Positions 34,721-46,200 of a stretch of 64,000 bases of DNA are shown here, piece by piece. Location: assembly GCA_951802425.1 (NCBI GenBank), contig OX637794.1:3100001-3164000 (forward strand), written 5' to 3'. The stretch's first letter is position 1, and the number at the start of each line of letters is the position of its first letter. The translations under genes were made by a program, and so were the position numbers. The notes under the pieces were generated by a model. It saw only the letters and a list, made by a program, of their open reading frames with translations, searched no databases and was not told the DNA's origin. This DNA comes from Clavaria fumosa (taxonomy: Eukaryota > Basidiomycota > Agaricomycetes > Agaricales > Clavariaceae).

Positions 34721-35674
34721 TTGATGTCCACCTTCATCATCTTCGGATTCTTTGCGTTGGCGTCTGGTCGTCGTGTCTCCACTTCGAAACCAGGCCCTAA
34801 TAACTCCACTGTCAACGTTCGTCATATTCTTTATGACACGGCAGTCCAGTGCGTCACAGGTGTGGCAATTCCTGCTGTTATTCGTACCTTCGGTGGTTCG
34901 AGTACTCCTATTCATCGGGATGATACCGTCGCCTTCACGATAGCACGGGCCTCTTTTTCTGATGAAGAGACTTTGTTAGAGGCTCATCTTCTGGCTGCCT
35001 GTCCGGGAAATCCTCGAGACGAGACTTATCAAGATGGGATTCCAGACGTTTCGAATCCCTTTGTGTTTGTGTTAGGAGAGGTAACTGATCAAAATGACTT
35101 GGAGGCGCAGATGAAAGGTTTCACTATACTGGTAACGGATTATGTTCGTGATGGACCTCTCCAGTCGAAGCTGCAGTAAGTTATCCTATTAATGACATGA
35201 TTTTCCTTTTCTTATTGAACATTTATGCAGGTGCGTTATCGATAAGGCGCAAAAGCGTTGGGCTAATACGCCTCTCCCGTCCATGCGGTCTATTGTACAA
35301 GTGTATGGCCCCTGCTATAACATCAATTCACACGGCATCCTCCAAATTTTGGTCGAATCTTTAACTTTTAATATCGGTCCCACTTCGTCCTCGACGTCGG
35401 CACCTGCGGCTGATGATGGAAGTCCTTCGAAACGTAAGAAGTTCAGTGCGACTGCCAATCCAAAGCGAGATCGGGGGGGGCGACGACATTTAACAGTTGT
35501 CAGGGCATGACATTGGATGAAGTGGGTGTCGACCTTACTCAACCTGTCTTCTCCCATGGTCAGTTATATACTGCACTGTCGCGGGTTCGCAATCGACACA
35601 ATATCCGAATCCGTCTGCGTAATGGTGAAGAAAATAGCACTAGAAATGTTACGTATGACGAGCTTCTTCTGTAA
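34721..35674 (+). pseudogene. Helitron relic: OB-fold-like ORF followed by the C-terminus of a Pif1-type helicase
   Basis: The 3' part (about 35486-35674) encodes NSCQGMTLDEVGVDLTQPVF, HGQLYTALSRVRNRHNIRIR and RNVTYDELLL. This matches the final helicase motifs (GQ-x-Y-x-ALSRV, then NVVYxEVL) at the end of Helitron RepHel/Pif1 helicases. Everything upstream of that helicase is missing. Instead, 34721-35509 encodes a protein with an intron near 35177-35230. It contains FVFVLGEVTDQNDLEAQMKG, TILVTDYVRDGPLQSKLQ and RWANTPLPSMRSIVQVYGPC, and a basic SKRKKF patch. The first part resembles an OB-fold ssDNA-binding (RPA-like) protein, which some Helitrons carry; that is inference. The helicase piece is in another frame and cannot be functional alone. 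Confidence 0.7.
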
Positions 35675-35700
35675 TACACGGCATTCGAGAACGAGTAAAA

Positions 35701-35752
35701 GGCCAGAGCGAAGCGATGGCCTACCTTGTTCATGCTGAATGGTGTCGTCTAA
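35701..35752. mobile_element. Possible Helitron 3' terminus (hairpin plus CTRR end)
   Basis: A hairpin GGCCA-GAGCGAAGCGA-TGGCC at 35701-35721 lies 27 bp after the helicase stop. It is followed by CTGA (35735-35738) and by CTAA (35749-35752) directly before a T. Helitrons end in a hairpin then CTRR and insert 5' to a T, so CTAA|T would fit. The stem is only 5 bp plus inner pairs, so the evidence is modest. Confidence 0.35.
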
Positions 35753-35973
35753 TGTATTTGGTCTTATGTATGCAATTTTCTATTTAAGGTTATGTAATTG
35801 TTAAATTATTATTAGGCGTCACCTGATTCTAAGCAACGGAGCTGAACGTAATCTTTGACTTACGGCGATTGGGATATTCCCACTTGGACTCTAATGGTTA
35901 GACCGCGTAAACGGACATTTATACACTTTGCAGACCCACCGTCGCATCGTAGGCTCTCCGTTGACTTTTGTAC
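35753..35973. other. Promoter region of the SYG1-like gene, no gene seen
   Basis: AT-rich. The Helitron relic ends only about 220 bp before the SYG1-like ATG, so it borders or forms part of that gene's promoter. Confidence 0.35.
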
Positions 35974-38900
35974 ATGAAATTCGCGCGGTGTGTAAACCTT
36001 CCGTCTTGCGGTCATCGTTTGAAATAACATTCAATACTCACGGAGCCCCAATTGCATTTCAGTTATCTACAAGACACACAGGTGTGTATTGTAGCATCTT
36101 TACTCAAGCATTGTAATAATGCGCCTCAACAGACGCCGGAATGGAGGAGGGCATACATGTGCTGCTTTATATCCCGCCCATGTCCTGTTTTGCTCACCGT
36201 CCGTCACAGTGATTATCAAGACCTGAAAAATTGCATCGCCGCCATCAGGCGCGAGCAGCAGGACAAAATTACTGAAGCACCTGCTCATGGCGTAGCAACC
36301 ACTTCCTCGAGCGAGCAGGCCATCACTGAGAACCCTGTCAATACTGGTTCCAGCGCCCTCTCGCCCAACACTTGCACGAATTCCGGACCCAAATGTCAGT
36401 TGGAAGAACCTATGCCAACCCGCGTCCGGGAAGGCGCACGCATACATGCTAGAACGGGCTCTCTTGCAAGCACCGTAAGGAGTTTTAAGCAGGCCAAAAT
36501 TGATCGAGCAGCGAAACGTGAACCTTTGTCTTGTCTCTGTATTTTCATATTTATGAATCTGGTTTTGGGTCTCCTGGTGGTCCTACCTAGCGCCCCCTCT
36601 GTCCGAGCTGCTACCCACTCTTACGCAAAATCAGCGAATGTTCTTCCAAGCTCTCGACGCTCAACTCTCCAAAGTCGAGTCCTTCTATCTGTCTCGCGAG
36701 ATGGAAATGCGTAGACGCGAAAACGCGATACAAGAACAAATTCGAGAGCTGGCTGTTCATCGCAGGCTCTGGATTGTGCGTCGTCTAACCCCACTTGTCA
36801 CGTCATCATTGACGGTTCCATAGGCTAGACATCCAGCGTTGCATTCTCATCCGCGGGCAGCCAGGATACAGGCTGTAGTTAGCCTTTGCACATCGTGTAG
36901 CGGTTGCGCTGAAGCTCCTGCTTCTGATGTTCCTGCTCACCGGCCGCAACAGCATCATCTGGACCCTCTGGATGCTCAAGTCTCTGAGAACCGAAAAAGG
37001 GCGAGTATTCTGAGTTCGAGCGATGGAGCAGCCTTCGATGCCAGTGATTACCCTTACGCCAAAAAGAAGCTGAAGAAGGCGATCCTGGAGTACTATCGGT
37101 AAGTTCATGTCTCCGAAAAGAGTTGGCATTGATCGAGAGACTTCTTCGTTCCGACTAACGTCTACCCACCCTCCCTCTCAGTGGCTTATTGATGCTGAAC
37201 AATTATCGTGTAAGCTCACGACGCCGTATCGCCCGTCGTCAGCGACTTTATGAACATATAGATCTTGAACATGGAGGGCTTCCGAAAGGCGCTGAAGAAA
37301 TTCGAGAGAGTAACAGAGGTACTAGCAAGGTTTAATCTCCATTGTGATTTCTCTCATTTACTACCTTCAGGTGCCAGCGCAAAGCGCGTACATGTCTGAA
37401 AAGGTCTGTCTTGACATCAAACCTGAGAAGTACCGTGTGCATAAATGGACTTCAAAGGTTCAACTCAGCGCCTTCGCATCTGAAAATGTATTGAAGCCAA
37501 TGATGCAGAAGATGGAAACGTCTTTTGCCACAACCTTCTGTTTGTTGCTAATCATCTTCGGTAGGGCGTTGCGCTGACCGACTACAGGTCACGGAGACAC
37601 CAAAAAGGCCATAGCGCGCCTACGCGCATCACACTTTCACAAGACGCATCACCTTAGCACTTTTCGTTCTGGCATTCTCTTGGGACTCGCTATACCTGCA
37701 TTGGTGTCTGGACTCCGTCGAAGTATGCCACTCATCTGCTCATCCGAGTAGCCCGAACATAACGCCTAACCACATCTTGCATCCAGTCGCTCAGCCGTCC
37801 ACACGCGCTGCAATCCCAGGTTGGGATGGTTTGCTCTTCGTGTTCGCCGTCTTCACCGTACCTGTGGTGTTCTCCTTGCTTCTCGGCTTGAATTTGTTGG
37901 TCTGGTCGAGATCCAGGATCAACTATCCATTCATCTTCGGTTGGCCTCCTTATAGCTAGACATCTCTGTTTCTGCTGATTCCGCTCTAGACCTAGATGGT
38001 AGGACGCGGTTGAGCCATCGCCAATACTATGAAGTAAGCTTTCTCGCCACTCAATGTAACGCATGCAGTTAATGCCTTATGCCATTCCCAGATTCCGGCG
38101 CTATTGCTCGCCACGCTATGCTACGCCTTCTGGCTGTCAGTTAACCAGATTCGTGTCTCTGAGATTGCGCCAACTACTTGGCCGCTCCTTTGGCTCGGAT
38201 TCGTCGCATGTGTGATGATTGCTCCACTACCAATTCTATCTAAGCCGAGCCGATATTGGTTCCACGCAAGCATCGGCAGACTCTTGCTCCCTGGCTTGCG
38301 CCACGTCGAGGTTAGTCACAACTGGGTGCCTTCTTGATTTACTAAATGAAATGGGCCGTCTCCTAGTTTGCAGATTTCTGGTTGGGGTGAGTGTACGTGA
38401 TGTCGTGGCCGGACTTCATATCTGAAAATTTCTGCAGCGATCAGTTTTGCAGTCTGGTTTTCACTTTCTCGAATCTCTACTTCGTTGGCTGCGCCTATAG
38501 GCGTGGTTTCACAAATGATTGGCAGCGGTGTAGTGCAAGTGCACAAGATTGGGCGGTTCCCTTCGCTTTGGCCTCTTTGCCGTTTCTCATACGTCTAATT
38601 CAAAGCGTACGGCGCTACGCCGACTCTGGGCTCATTTCCCATCTGGTCAATGTTGGTCCGCTCTCCCTCTTGTGTGATCCCAATCATGAACCGCTTCTGA
38701 ATGGCTTTCGTTTCGAAAGGGTGGCAAGTACGCTTCAGGCATCGTGGCCTATTTGTTCTACTTCCTTTGGCGATACTACGGTCCTGGCTACGGCGCCCTT
38801 TTCGCATTGTGGTGTCTCGTTCAAACTGTCTATACCATCTACGCCTCTTCTTGGGTGAGTAAACGCTGGACGAGTAGTGCTAGCTCCACTGAAATTGGAA

Positions 38901-39527
38901 CTTAGGATCTGTTGATGGACTGGTCAGTCTTGCGGCCTCGTGCAAAATACGCCTTCTTGCGCGAGGAACTCATTTACGCTGGCCATATCCCTGTCTGTCC
39001 CTCTTCACTCTGATTGTATAGCTTCATGATATACTGAGATTTGTTTTTCAACAGTTATACTATTTCGCCATTGCGAGTATATGTCAGTTTCGTATTGCAA
39101 TGTCTGACTTTTCTCCGTCTTACAGGTTGTCAATGTCCTCTTCCGATTCGCCTGGATGCTGTACATCCCAAAGCGTGGTCTTGCGTTCTCAGCCCGATCC
39201 TTCATCACTGGGATGCTAGAAATAATTAGGCGATGGCAATGGAATTTCTGTGAGAGTCTCCGCGCAACATGACATAGTTGTACACGTCCATTGACTACAC
39301 CAACATGTCTCACAGACCGTCTAGAGAACGAGCATCTAGGCAACGTAGACCAGTATCGTGTAACTCGCGAGATGCCCCTTCCATATCACATCGACGATGG
39401 GCAGGAGGGCGAGGACAGCGAAAATGAGCAACCTGGAGACCGGCGAAGGACGTGGACGGCCCGTCGCCTGTGGTTCCGCAGAACAAGACCTGACAACGAC
39501 GGTGACAGCTCGTCATCTCCGATGTGA
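35974..39527 (+). CDS. SYG1: SYG1/XPR1-like phosphate exporter (SPX and EXS domains)
   Basis: A membrane protein of phosphate homeostasis. The N-terminal SPX domain is built from very small exons: MKFAR at 35974, then YLQDTQ, TPEWRRAYI and DYQDLKNCIAAIRREQQ, joined by introns ending near 36061, 36131 and 36210. These reproduce the SPX start. Next come MFFQALDAQLSKVESFYLSR, YPYAKKKLKKAILEYYR, MEGFRKALKKFERVTE and VPAQSAYMSEKV, the rest of SPX. Membrane segments follow from about 37800 (WDGLLFVFAVFTVPVVFSLL). The EXS domain has LCYAFWLSVNQIRVSEIAPT, GDQFCSLVFTFSNLYFVGCA, YLFYFLWRYYGPGYGALFAL and WDLLMDWSVLRPRAKYAFLR. The signature LENEHLGNVDQYRVTREMPL stands near the end. The tail is acidic then Arg-rich, ending SSSSPM. 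Inositol-pyrophosphate binding by SPX is expected from the family. Confidence 0.9.
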
Positions 39528-40021
39528 TGGACGGCAAATACACGTCTGTCGCGAGGGGGGCCTCTTTTTCTGGAATATATAGCCCTTTTGCGTTTCTCAG
39601 GGACAAATGATGGAGCGGGTAAATGACTCGGGAGCAATACAGGTTGATCAGAAACGTCGTACATATTCAATATCAGTGGATAGAATCATCCCTTCAAAAA
39701 GCGCAGAATGCATGCTCTAGATCTATGTCATCAGCGAGTATCTTACCAAAGTCCGTCATGCACGCCGTCAAGGGAAATCAACGCATAGTCGATGTCCAGA
39801 CATTGATGGCATTATAGACATGGGCGGTAGACGGTCAGATGAGATCAACGTAGTAAGTGCCACATATCAGAGGGATGTGAGGAGCAAGTAGGGTATGCTA
39901 CGGAACGAAGAACATGCGGGAGGAAGGACAGACGAAATGAGAATAAACGATGCACGAATTCTGCATGGTCTTCGAGTCTTCATCCTTATGATTCCTGTGT
40001 CGACATTCCAACCCCAAGATG
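39528..40021. other. Convergent gap, no gene seen
   Basis: This gap lies between the 3' ends of the SYG1-like gene and SAR1. Open frames are short and have no motif. It probably holds the two 3' UTRs. Confidence 0.45.
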
Positions 40022-40993
40022 TTAGATCTAAAAGGGGTTGCTAGTTACACACGACCCATGTAACCAAGTGTGCGGAAATCACTTACGTATTGCGAAACCC
40101 ATCGGAAGCCTGTTGGATTGAGGTAAGCTTCGAAAAACCAACGAATATAGCGTCAAAACACTTGCCTTCACCGTAGCCCTGCCTTTGGACCACGGAGCAC
40201 ATAAAGATTTCGATGGGCCGGATGCCTTGGAGCGGCACTTTGCCCTGTGGACAGTAGCAAGTAAGGGGTTTGCCGGGGTAACCTATGTCGGTGACGAACC
40301 TTGCCGGTCGTCTGATACAAGCCCAGGTGATGCCTCAGCTCCTCCTCGCTGACGGCGCCTGCTGCGTCAATCTTATTCCCAAGGACAAGGAAGGGGACCT
40401 TGGAGAGCTCTTCGATAGAGAGGAGGGCGTCAAGCTCCGCCTTGGCCTCAGCGAAGCGCTCAAAGTCAGCACTGTCAACCAGGAAGACGATGCCGTCAAC
40501 TTCGGGGAAGTAGTCGCGCCAGAGACGGCGGGCTGTGGGTGAGGTAGACCAGCGTCAGGATCCTTGGCTGACTTGAGGGAAGCAGGTTACGAGAACACAC
40601 CTTGCTGATGGCCTCCCAGATCATAGGTGGTGAACTTGACGTTGCCAATGGCGAGTTCCTCCGATGCTAGTGTGCTGGCTTGAATAGGGTGTTTGTAGTT
40701 GAATAGACAAAGACACGAACTGGGGTGGAGGGTAGGCTGCAAGGTCGCGAGCCTGTCGTTCTTCAGCATGTGTAACAAAGTCTGCTCACAGTTATTATTC
40801 CTCTTCCAGTAGAGACAACAGCAAAAATGACTACATACCGTCTTCCCCGCATTGTCGAGGCCAAGAAAGAGGATTTTTGCATTTTTGTGTAACAGACCTG
40901 GATAGGCCACGTCATTCCTCTACACGCTACTACCATGAAGTAGTCCGCACCGAGCTGAGAAAGTATGTCCCAAAACCAATTGATGATGAACAT
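40022..40993 (-). CDS. SAR1: Small GTPase Sar1 (COPII coat assembly)
   Basis: Starts COPII vesicle budding at the ER. The start ATG at 40993 gives [15 protein letters not shown], the amphipathic membrane helix. After an intron come [19 protein letters not shown] (P-loop) and [20 protein letters not shown]. Switch II is [13 protein letters not shown]. The next exon has [34 protein letters not shown] (the NKxD motif) and [12 protein letters not shown]. Two splice features stand out. Intron 40110-40165 has a GC donor (GGCAAGT) joining GYGE to GFRWVSQY. Intron 40028-40086 leaves a final coding exon of just ATC TAA, giving the usual ...SQYI end. Without that last splice the frame would run on about 12 codons beyond the conserved end. 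The promoter is interrupted by an inverted-repeat element 88 bp upstream. Confidence 0.93.
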
Positions 40994-41075
40994 GACTGTT
41001 AATGCGAGAGGTAGAAATGCAAGGCGGCGTGCGTATGCGTGGCGTGGCGAATTTGACGGACGTGGCGGTGTGACG

Positions 41076-41775
41076 ACTAGCGTACCGTAAATTTGGTCAG
41101 GCAAATTTACCTTGGTAAATTAGCCGGGTAAATTAGGGTAAATTAGGGTAAATTAGCAGTAAATTAGTGTAAATTGGTCCTTCGGCACGGCTTCCAAGCT
41201 GTATCTCGAGTTCTCGGTTCGCAGCACCTTCTTCACCAATATCGGCAATCCAATCTGAATCAAGTTGAAAGTCTTTTATCTCAGACCCAAATGCTGGGGA
41301 GTAGACAAATGCACCAGGGATGTGCTCGAGGTAAAATCGAAGCTGGTCGATGTCCTTTTGAAACGGGGACATTGGGGCAAGTGTAGTGTGTCGGCTAGTT
41401 GTCTCATTTCCACTTTCGGAGATGGGACAGTTGAAATTTGAAAAATGGTTTTCATTGAGGGCTGGCGAAGCTGAGGTGTACAGTAACAGCCAAGTAAAAT
41501 ATTAGAGGCCATGTCAATGACTGCTGAGCGCTGAGCCACCACTCGGAGCAGATTGCTCAAGAACATTCAAACCACCCATATATAGCAAATTAACCCAAAT
41601 TAACCCGGCCTCCCAGGACCAGCTGAAATTCACCGGTAAATTAGCGCAAATTTACCCGGGTAAATTTACCTGGGTTAATTTACCGTCTTTTACCTGGGTA
41701 AATTTGGCCTGCGCAGATGCCTGAGGGAAATTTACCCAGTAAATTTCATCTCAGACCTAATTTACGGTACACTAG
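41076..41775. mobile_element. 690-bp non-autonomous TIR element with ACTAG target-site duplication
   Basis: The element spans 41081-41770. It starts CGTACCGTAAATTTGGTC and ends GACCTAATTTACGGTAC, so the two ends form inverted repeats of about 17 bp with one mismatch. Directly outside each end is the 5-bp sequence ACTAG (41076-41080 and 41771-41775), a perfect target-site duplication. Inside, the outer 80 bp on the left and 200 bp on the right are packed with GGTAAATT / AATTTACC units in both orientations, which could fold into extended hairpins. A non-repetitive core (about 41180-41570) has a short minus-strand frame with no transposase motif. This is the layout of a MITE-like, trans-mobilised DNA transposon. 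The autonomous family cannot be named. Confidence 0.8.
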
Positions 41776-42163
41776 TGACGACCCGCCCCGACCTTAACCG
41801 TCGTTGTGGTCCGAGTCAGTGCAATGTGCACATCCATGTGCTGCAGAGCTCGTCATTCATCGTGATATTTCTACACGACATCAGATGACGACGTTAAGAT
41901 ACTCTAAAAACCATATAACATCGACTGTGGGTGAGGCCTGACGCCCAAACCACCAATTGAAAGGTGCATGGGCTCTTTTGTCCTGATCCTGGAAGTCACT
42001 CTCCGCAGACCGAATCACCGCGTCCTGGCTCGAGAGTTTGCCGTTGGATGGGTACTGTCTAAAAGGCTGCGTATATTGGCTTTTCCACGTTGGCTGAGCC
42101 TTGCAATAAATACCTCGTTTATTTGTTCTTGTATATCCGAATACAACAAGACCAAATTCGCTT
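41776..42163. other. Gap between the TIR element and SRP receptor beta, no gene seen
   Basis: No motif-bearing frame was found. It probably contains the far SAR1 promoter sequence displaced by the element and the 3' UTR of the SRP receptor gene. Confidence 0.4.
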
Positions 42164-43155
42164 TTACGTCAAATCTTCAACCCATTTCTTCAGTCCTTTC
42201 AGACCATCCTCGCTCTCCTCATGCTCGTCCTTCTCACCCCCTTCATTAACCTTGACCCATGTACTCGCGAACTCCACCTCTCCACCTTCCCACTTATCCC
42301 AATCAAATTCATTTTGTGAACCTTCGCACTCCAATCCGCCCATCTCTGAGAGACCTTGGCCTTCTTCACCCAACCCTTCTACCTTAACAGCAGACGTTTG
42401 AGCGAGACGGCGTTTGCTCAGTTCTCGCGCAAGAATTGTGCGGACGCGCGTTATCGCAGTAGAAGAGGGAGTACCGCCGGTTGATTTGAGCAGGTCCGTT
42501 TTGTGGGCGAGAATCAATACTGGCGGAACCGACTGGGAAACACTGAGCGACGTGAGAGCGTGAAAGAGATGGTGTAGATGTCTGTGCCCATGCTCAATGA
42601 GGTGTGACGCTAAACAATAGTTGAAACGCACTCAGCCACGGCGGCCCCAGCCCTCGACAAGGTGCTGGCGTCTACAACAAACACGACACCTTTTGCTTGA
42701 GGTAAATATTCCGCTACTTGCTCGCGTATTCGAGGATGTCCTGGGATATCTACAAGGCGAATAGATGGCGGAGATGCAGGATTGACAGATATCATCGAAG
42801 AATTGGGCTGTATGGATGTGTGCGTGCGATGCGTGCGATTACAGACCAGCTAGAGGAGCAGGCACGCTGATTATTGGCGTCGTAAAAATCGATGTACACG
42901 GGACGTACGGTGGATAGTATAGCGGTTTTTCCCGCGTCCGAAGGTCCTACAAGGAGGACTGTATTGCCACGGCTCGCACGTCTGCGCCTTCCGAGCCATA
43001 GAAGTGCTGTTGAGCGGTTAAGTATGATGGGAATGCTTCCTTACTTGAATGGATGGCTGACCGATAGCTAAAAATATGGCCAAGAATGCCGAGGCAAAGA
43101 TTAGAGATTGTGAAGAATATTGATGGACTGGCAGAAACTTCAAGGTCGAAGTCAT
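42164..43155 (-). CDS. SRP102: Signal recognition particle receptor subunit beta
   Basis: An ER membrane GTPase that anchors SR-alpha. The start at 43155 gives MTSTLKFLPVHQYSSQ followed by one membrane segment (SLIFASAFLAIFLAIGQP). The next exon has basic residues then the P-loop VLLVGPSDAGKTAILSTV and PVYIDFYDA. Then come PPSIRLVDIPGHPRIREQVA (G3 region) and AKGVVFVVDASTLSRAGAAV. The last exon has ASHLIEHGHRHLHHLFHALT and PPVLILAHKTDLLKSTGG. The G4 motif reads HKTD rather than NKxD. An acidic insert (EEGQGLSEMGGLECEGSQNE) precedes the end GLKGLKKWVEDLT. SR-beta proteins are known to vary in G4, so the substitution may be tolerated. Confidence 0.9.
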
Positions 43156-43277
43156 GGTGTACAGTGTTGTTTGGTAAAGTTGAATTTGAAAGGATTTAGT
43201 CAATAGATGTCAATAAACTATAAACTTTTGAGGGTCCCGACAATATACGTTATATGATAAAGTCTACTGTAAACTGT
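43156..43277. promoter_or_regulatory. 122-bp bidirectional promoter region (SRP receptor beta / UTP21)
   Basis: The divergent starts are 122 bp apart and the spacer is AT-rich. No specific site was recognised. Confidence 0.35.
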
Positions 43278-46200
43278 ATGGCCAATCCTACCAATCCTCC
43301 CTCCAAGCGGCTTCGCAAGGACCCACAGACACAAGCCTCAAGCATTCCAGCCAAGAGGAATAAAGAAACCTGCCTGTTTGCGCCGTTCAGAGCTCTTGGC
43401 CTCATTACCAATGGCGTCCCATTCGTAATGCAAACGCGTTCTCACAAAGGAGCAACAGACGGTCCACGGGTGCATCTGGTGACATGCTTAGGCAGGTCTT
43501 GGGCGATGTGGGAAGGGGAGAAAATGAGTTTGTTATTCGTCGGTGAGTAAGTGATTCTGCCCACCAATCTCTCTGTGTGCTCAGATCTATTTGTGCGACC
43601 AGGACCTGATGCTCCCACCACGATAGCAAGCCTCGTTATGGAGGGAGACTTTGTCTGGGCCACGTCTGGATTAGTTGTTATCAAGTACTTCCGAGGGAAG
43701 GAGGTATGACTTTGGACTTGACAATGACGTCGTTCAATCTCATATTCGACTCAGGTGGACCGTTTAGCCAATCCGCTTGAAACTGCGCTAAGCCACATGG
43801 TTGTTTTTGGACCTCTTCTTCTTGCTCTCACGGAGGATGGGAGGCATTTGCTAGTATGGGACACCCAATCCCGAGGTATAAAGTTTTCAAGTCGCTTCAG
43901 ATGTCTCAACGAGTTGACGTGTGTCCAGAGGTCCAGTCAATTATTCAATTTGATCCAGGCTTTTCTGCTACAATTATCCTCCACCCCGCTACTTATATTA
44001 ACAAAGTGGTCGTTTCCAGCGCCGAAGGCGATCTGCAACTATGGAATATCCGCACACAGTGGGCTCTATCTCTTCCGCCCTACCTATGCACCTAATGCAA
44101 TTTTTGACCCAGAACACGTATTCATCGGTTTTCACACTCTCAGCTCGTGGTCTCGCCTTTAGTATCTCAGAATGGCCCCCGGACTGCTATCACAGCGATG
44201 ACCCAGTCACCTGCTGTCGATGTCATTGGCATCGGCTTCGTATCAGGCGAAATCACAGTTTATGACATCCGGGCCGACGAGCGTCTGATGAGGATGTTTA
44301 TGAACGGCGGCGCCGTGCGAGCGTTGAGCTTCCGGAATGGTACGTTGAGTCGTTCACCATGATCATGATGTATCTCATATTGTTTCGGGTGTTACTCTGC
44401 AGATGGTCATCACATGCTTGCCTCTGCCTCGTCTGCGGGTCACATAGCTCTTTGGGATTTGAACTCTGGTGGCCGCCTTCTCCACATGTTACGTGGAGCG
44501 CATGACAGTGCCGTGTCAGCGATCGAGTGGGTGCCTGGCCAGCCGGTTCTCATCAGTTCGGGCGAGGACAATAGTCTGAAGGTAAGCTAGGTTGTTGTGC
44601 TTCCTGGTCGAATCGGCTTATGACAAAGGATCCAGCAATGGCTGTTCGACTCGCCCACCGCTCCTCCTCGGCTTCTCAAGTTCCGCTCTGGACACCATGC
44701 GCCTCCCCACTTGATCCGATATTACGGCGAGGACGGGAAGCAGCTGCTGACGGCGTCACGCGACCGCAGCCTGCGGTGCACCTCCGTGGTGCGGGACTCG
44801 CGCTCGTTTGAACTATCACAAGGTTCGGATTTCCCATGAACGGCAACCGTCTCGTCCGCCCACGAGTGTTTCTGCAGGCTCGTTGGCGAAGAAAACATCT
44901 ACGCTCTCCATCCCACTTGCCTCCCTGAAGTTTCCTCCGATCACAGCGATGTCGTATTCGTGCACCAGGGCAAAAGATTGGGATGACATTCTCACCGCTC
45001 ACACGGATGAGACTTTTGCGAGAACTTGGACAATGCTCAACAAAAGATTGGGGAAGCATACCCTGAAGTTTATAGAGAATGGGAAGGGCTCGAAAGGTCC
45101 AGTCGGTTCAGCCCAGGTTCACAATCTCTTTCAGGAATTGATCTGCGCATGTTGGCTGAAAACGTTGAGCTAGGCAGTGTGTGTTTCCGCATGCGGCAAT
45201 TTTGGAATGGCAAGCTCCTCGACGGGCGCCATTCATATGTGGAATATGCAATCCGGAATAAAAAGAAAAACCTTCGATGTGGGTCTCGCCCCACAGGACG
45301 CAGTAAATCGTTTCCGAAGTTCGTCAAGAAGGAAAGGCGGGGAGAGATGTGTCACTGGGCTGGCAAGTGATGCTCTGAATCGAGTGGTCATCGCTAGCAC
45401 GCTCGATGGGACCGTTAATGTGCGAGGACTGCTGGTGTTCCTCTCTGATATCTAACCACTTCTCCTGCGTAGTTCTTCGACTTCCATTCGAGCAAGCTAG
45501 AGCAGACGGTCCTACTTCCGTCAACCGCCACCTCGATCCTCTTACATCGTCACAGCGGTTTGCTTGCTGTTATTTGCGACGACATGGTTGTGCGCATCAT
45601 CGACATTGAGACGCGGAGAGTGGTCCGAGAACTTGGCGGATTCCGTGGGCGTGTCCTTGACGTCGTATGTTCATAAAATTTTAGACGAGCCCCCCCTGGC
45701 GCTGAGAGAGCGAGTGCCCAACCAGACATTCTCTCCGGACTCCCGCTGGCTCGTGGCAACATCTCTAGACTCTGTCATCCGCACCTTTGACGTCCCGACT
45801 GGGCGACTCATCGATGCCTTCCGAACAACCAGCGTCGCCACCAGCGTCTCGTTCTCCCCGGCCAACGACTTTCTCGCCACCGCACATGTAGACAGTTTGG
45901 GTGTCTACCTGTGGTGAGTCGACGTCATCTTCTCACATTTGGAGGTCTGGCATGAATCTGGATTTCAGGGCGAATCGAGCTCAATATTCTGAGGTCTCTT
46001 TCCAAAGCTTCTCGGAAGACGAAGTTGTCGATGTAAACTTGCCTTCGATGCAAGGGACTGCAGAAGATAACGGTGACCCTTGCGTGAGACGTGCCATCCT
46101 CCCAATACTAACAATCCTCTCCTGCAGCGCTCGACGCGCTGCCTGCACTGGCGGCTCAAGACGAACCGCCCGATGTCTTCTCCACCCCTCCTCAGCTGGA

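Noticed and set aside
41276..41566. Minus-strand frame in the TIR element as a transposase
   Set aside because: No DDE, zinc-finger or hAT dimerisation motif is visible, and it is too short.
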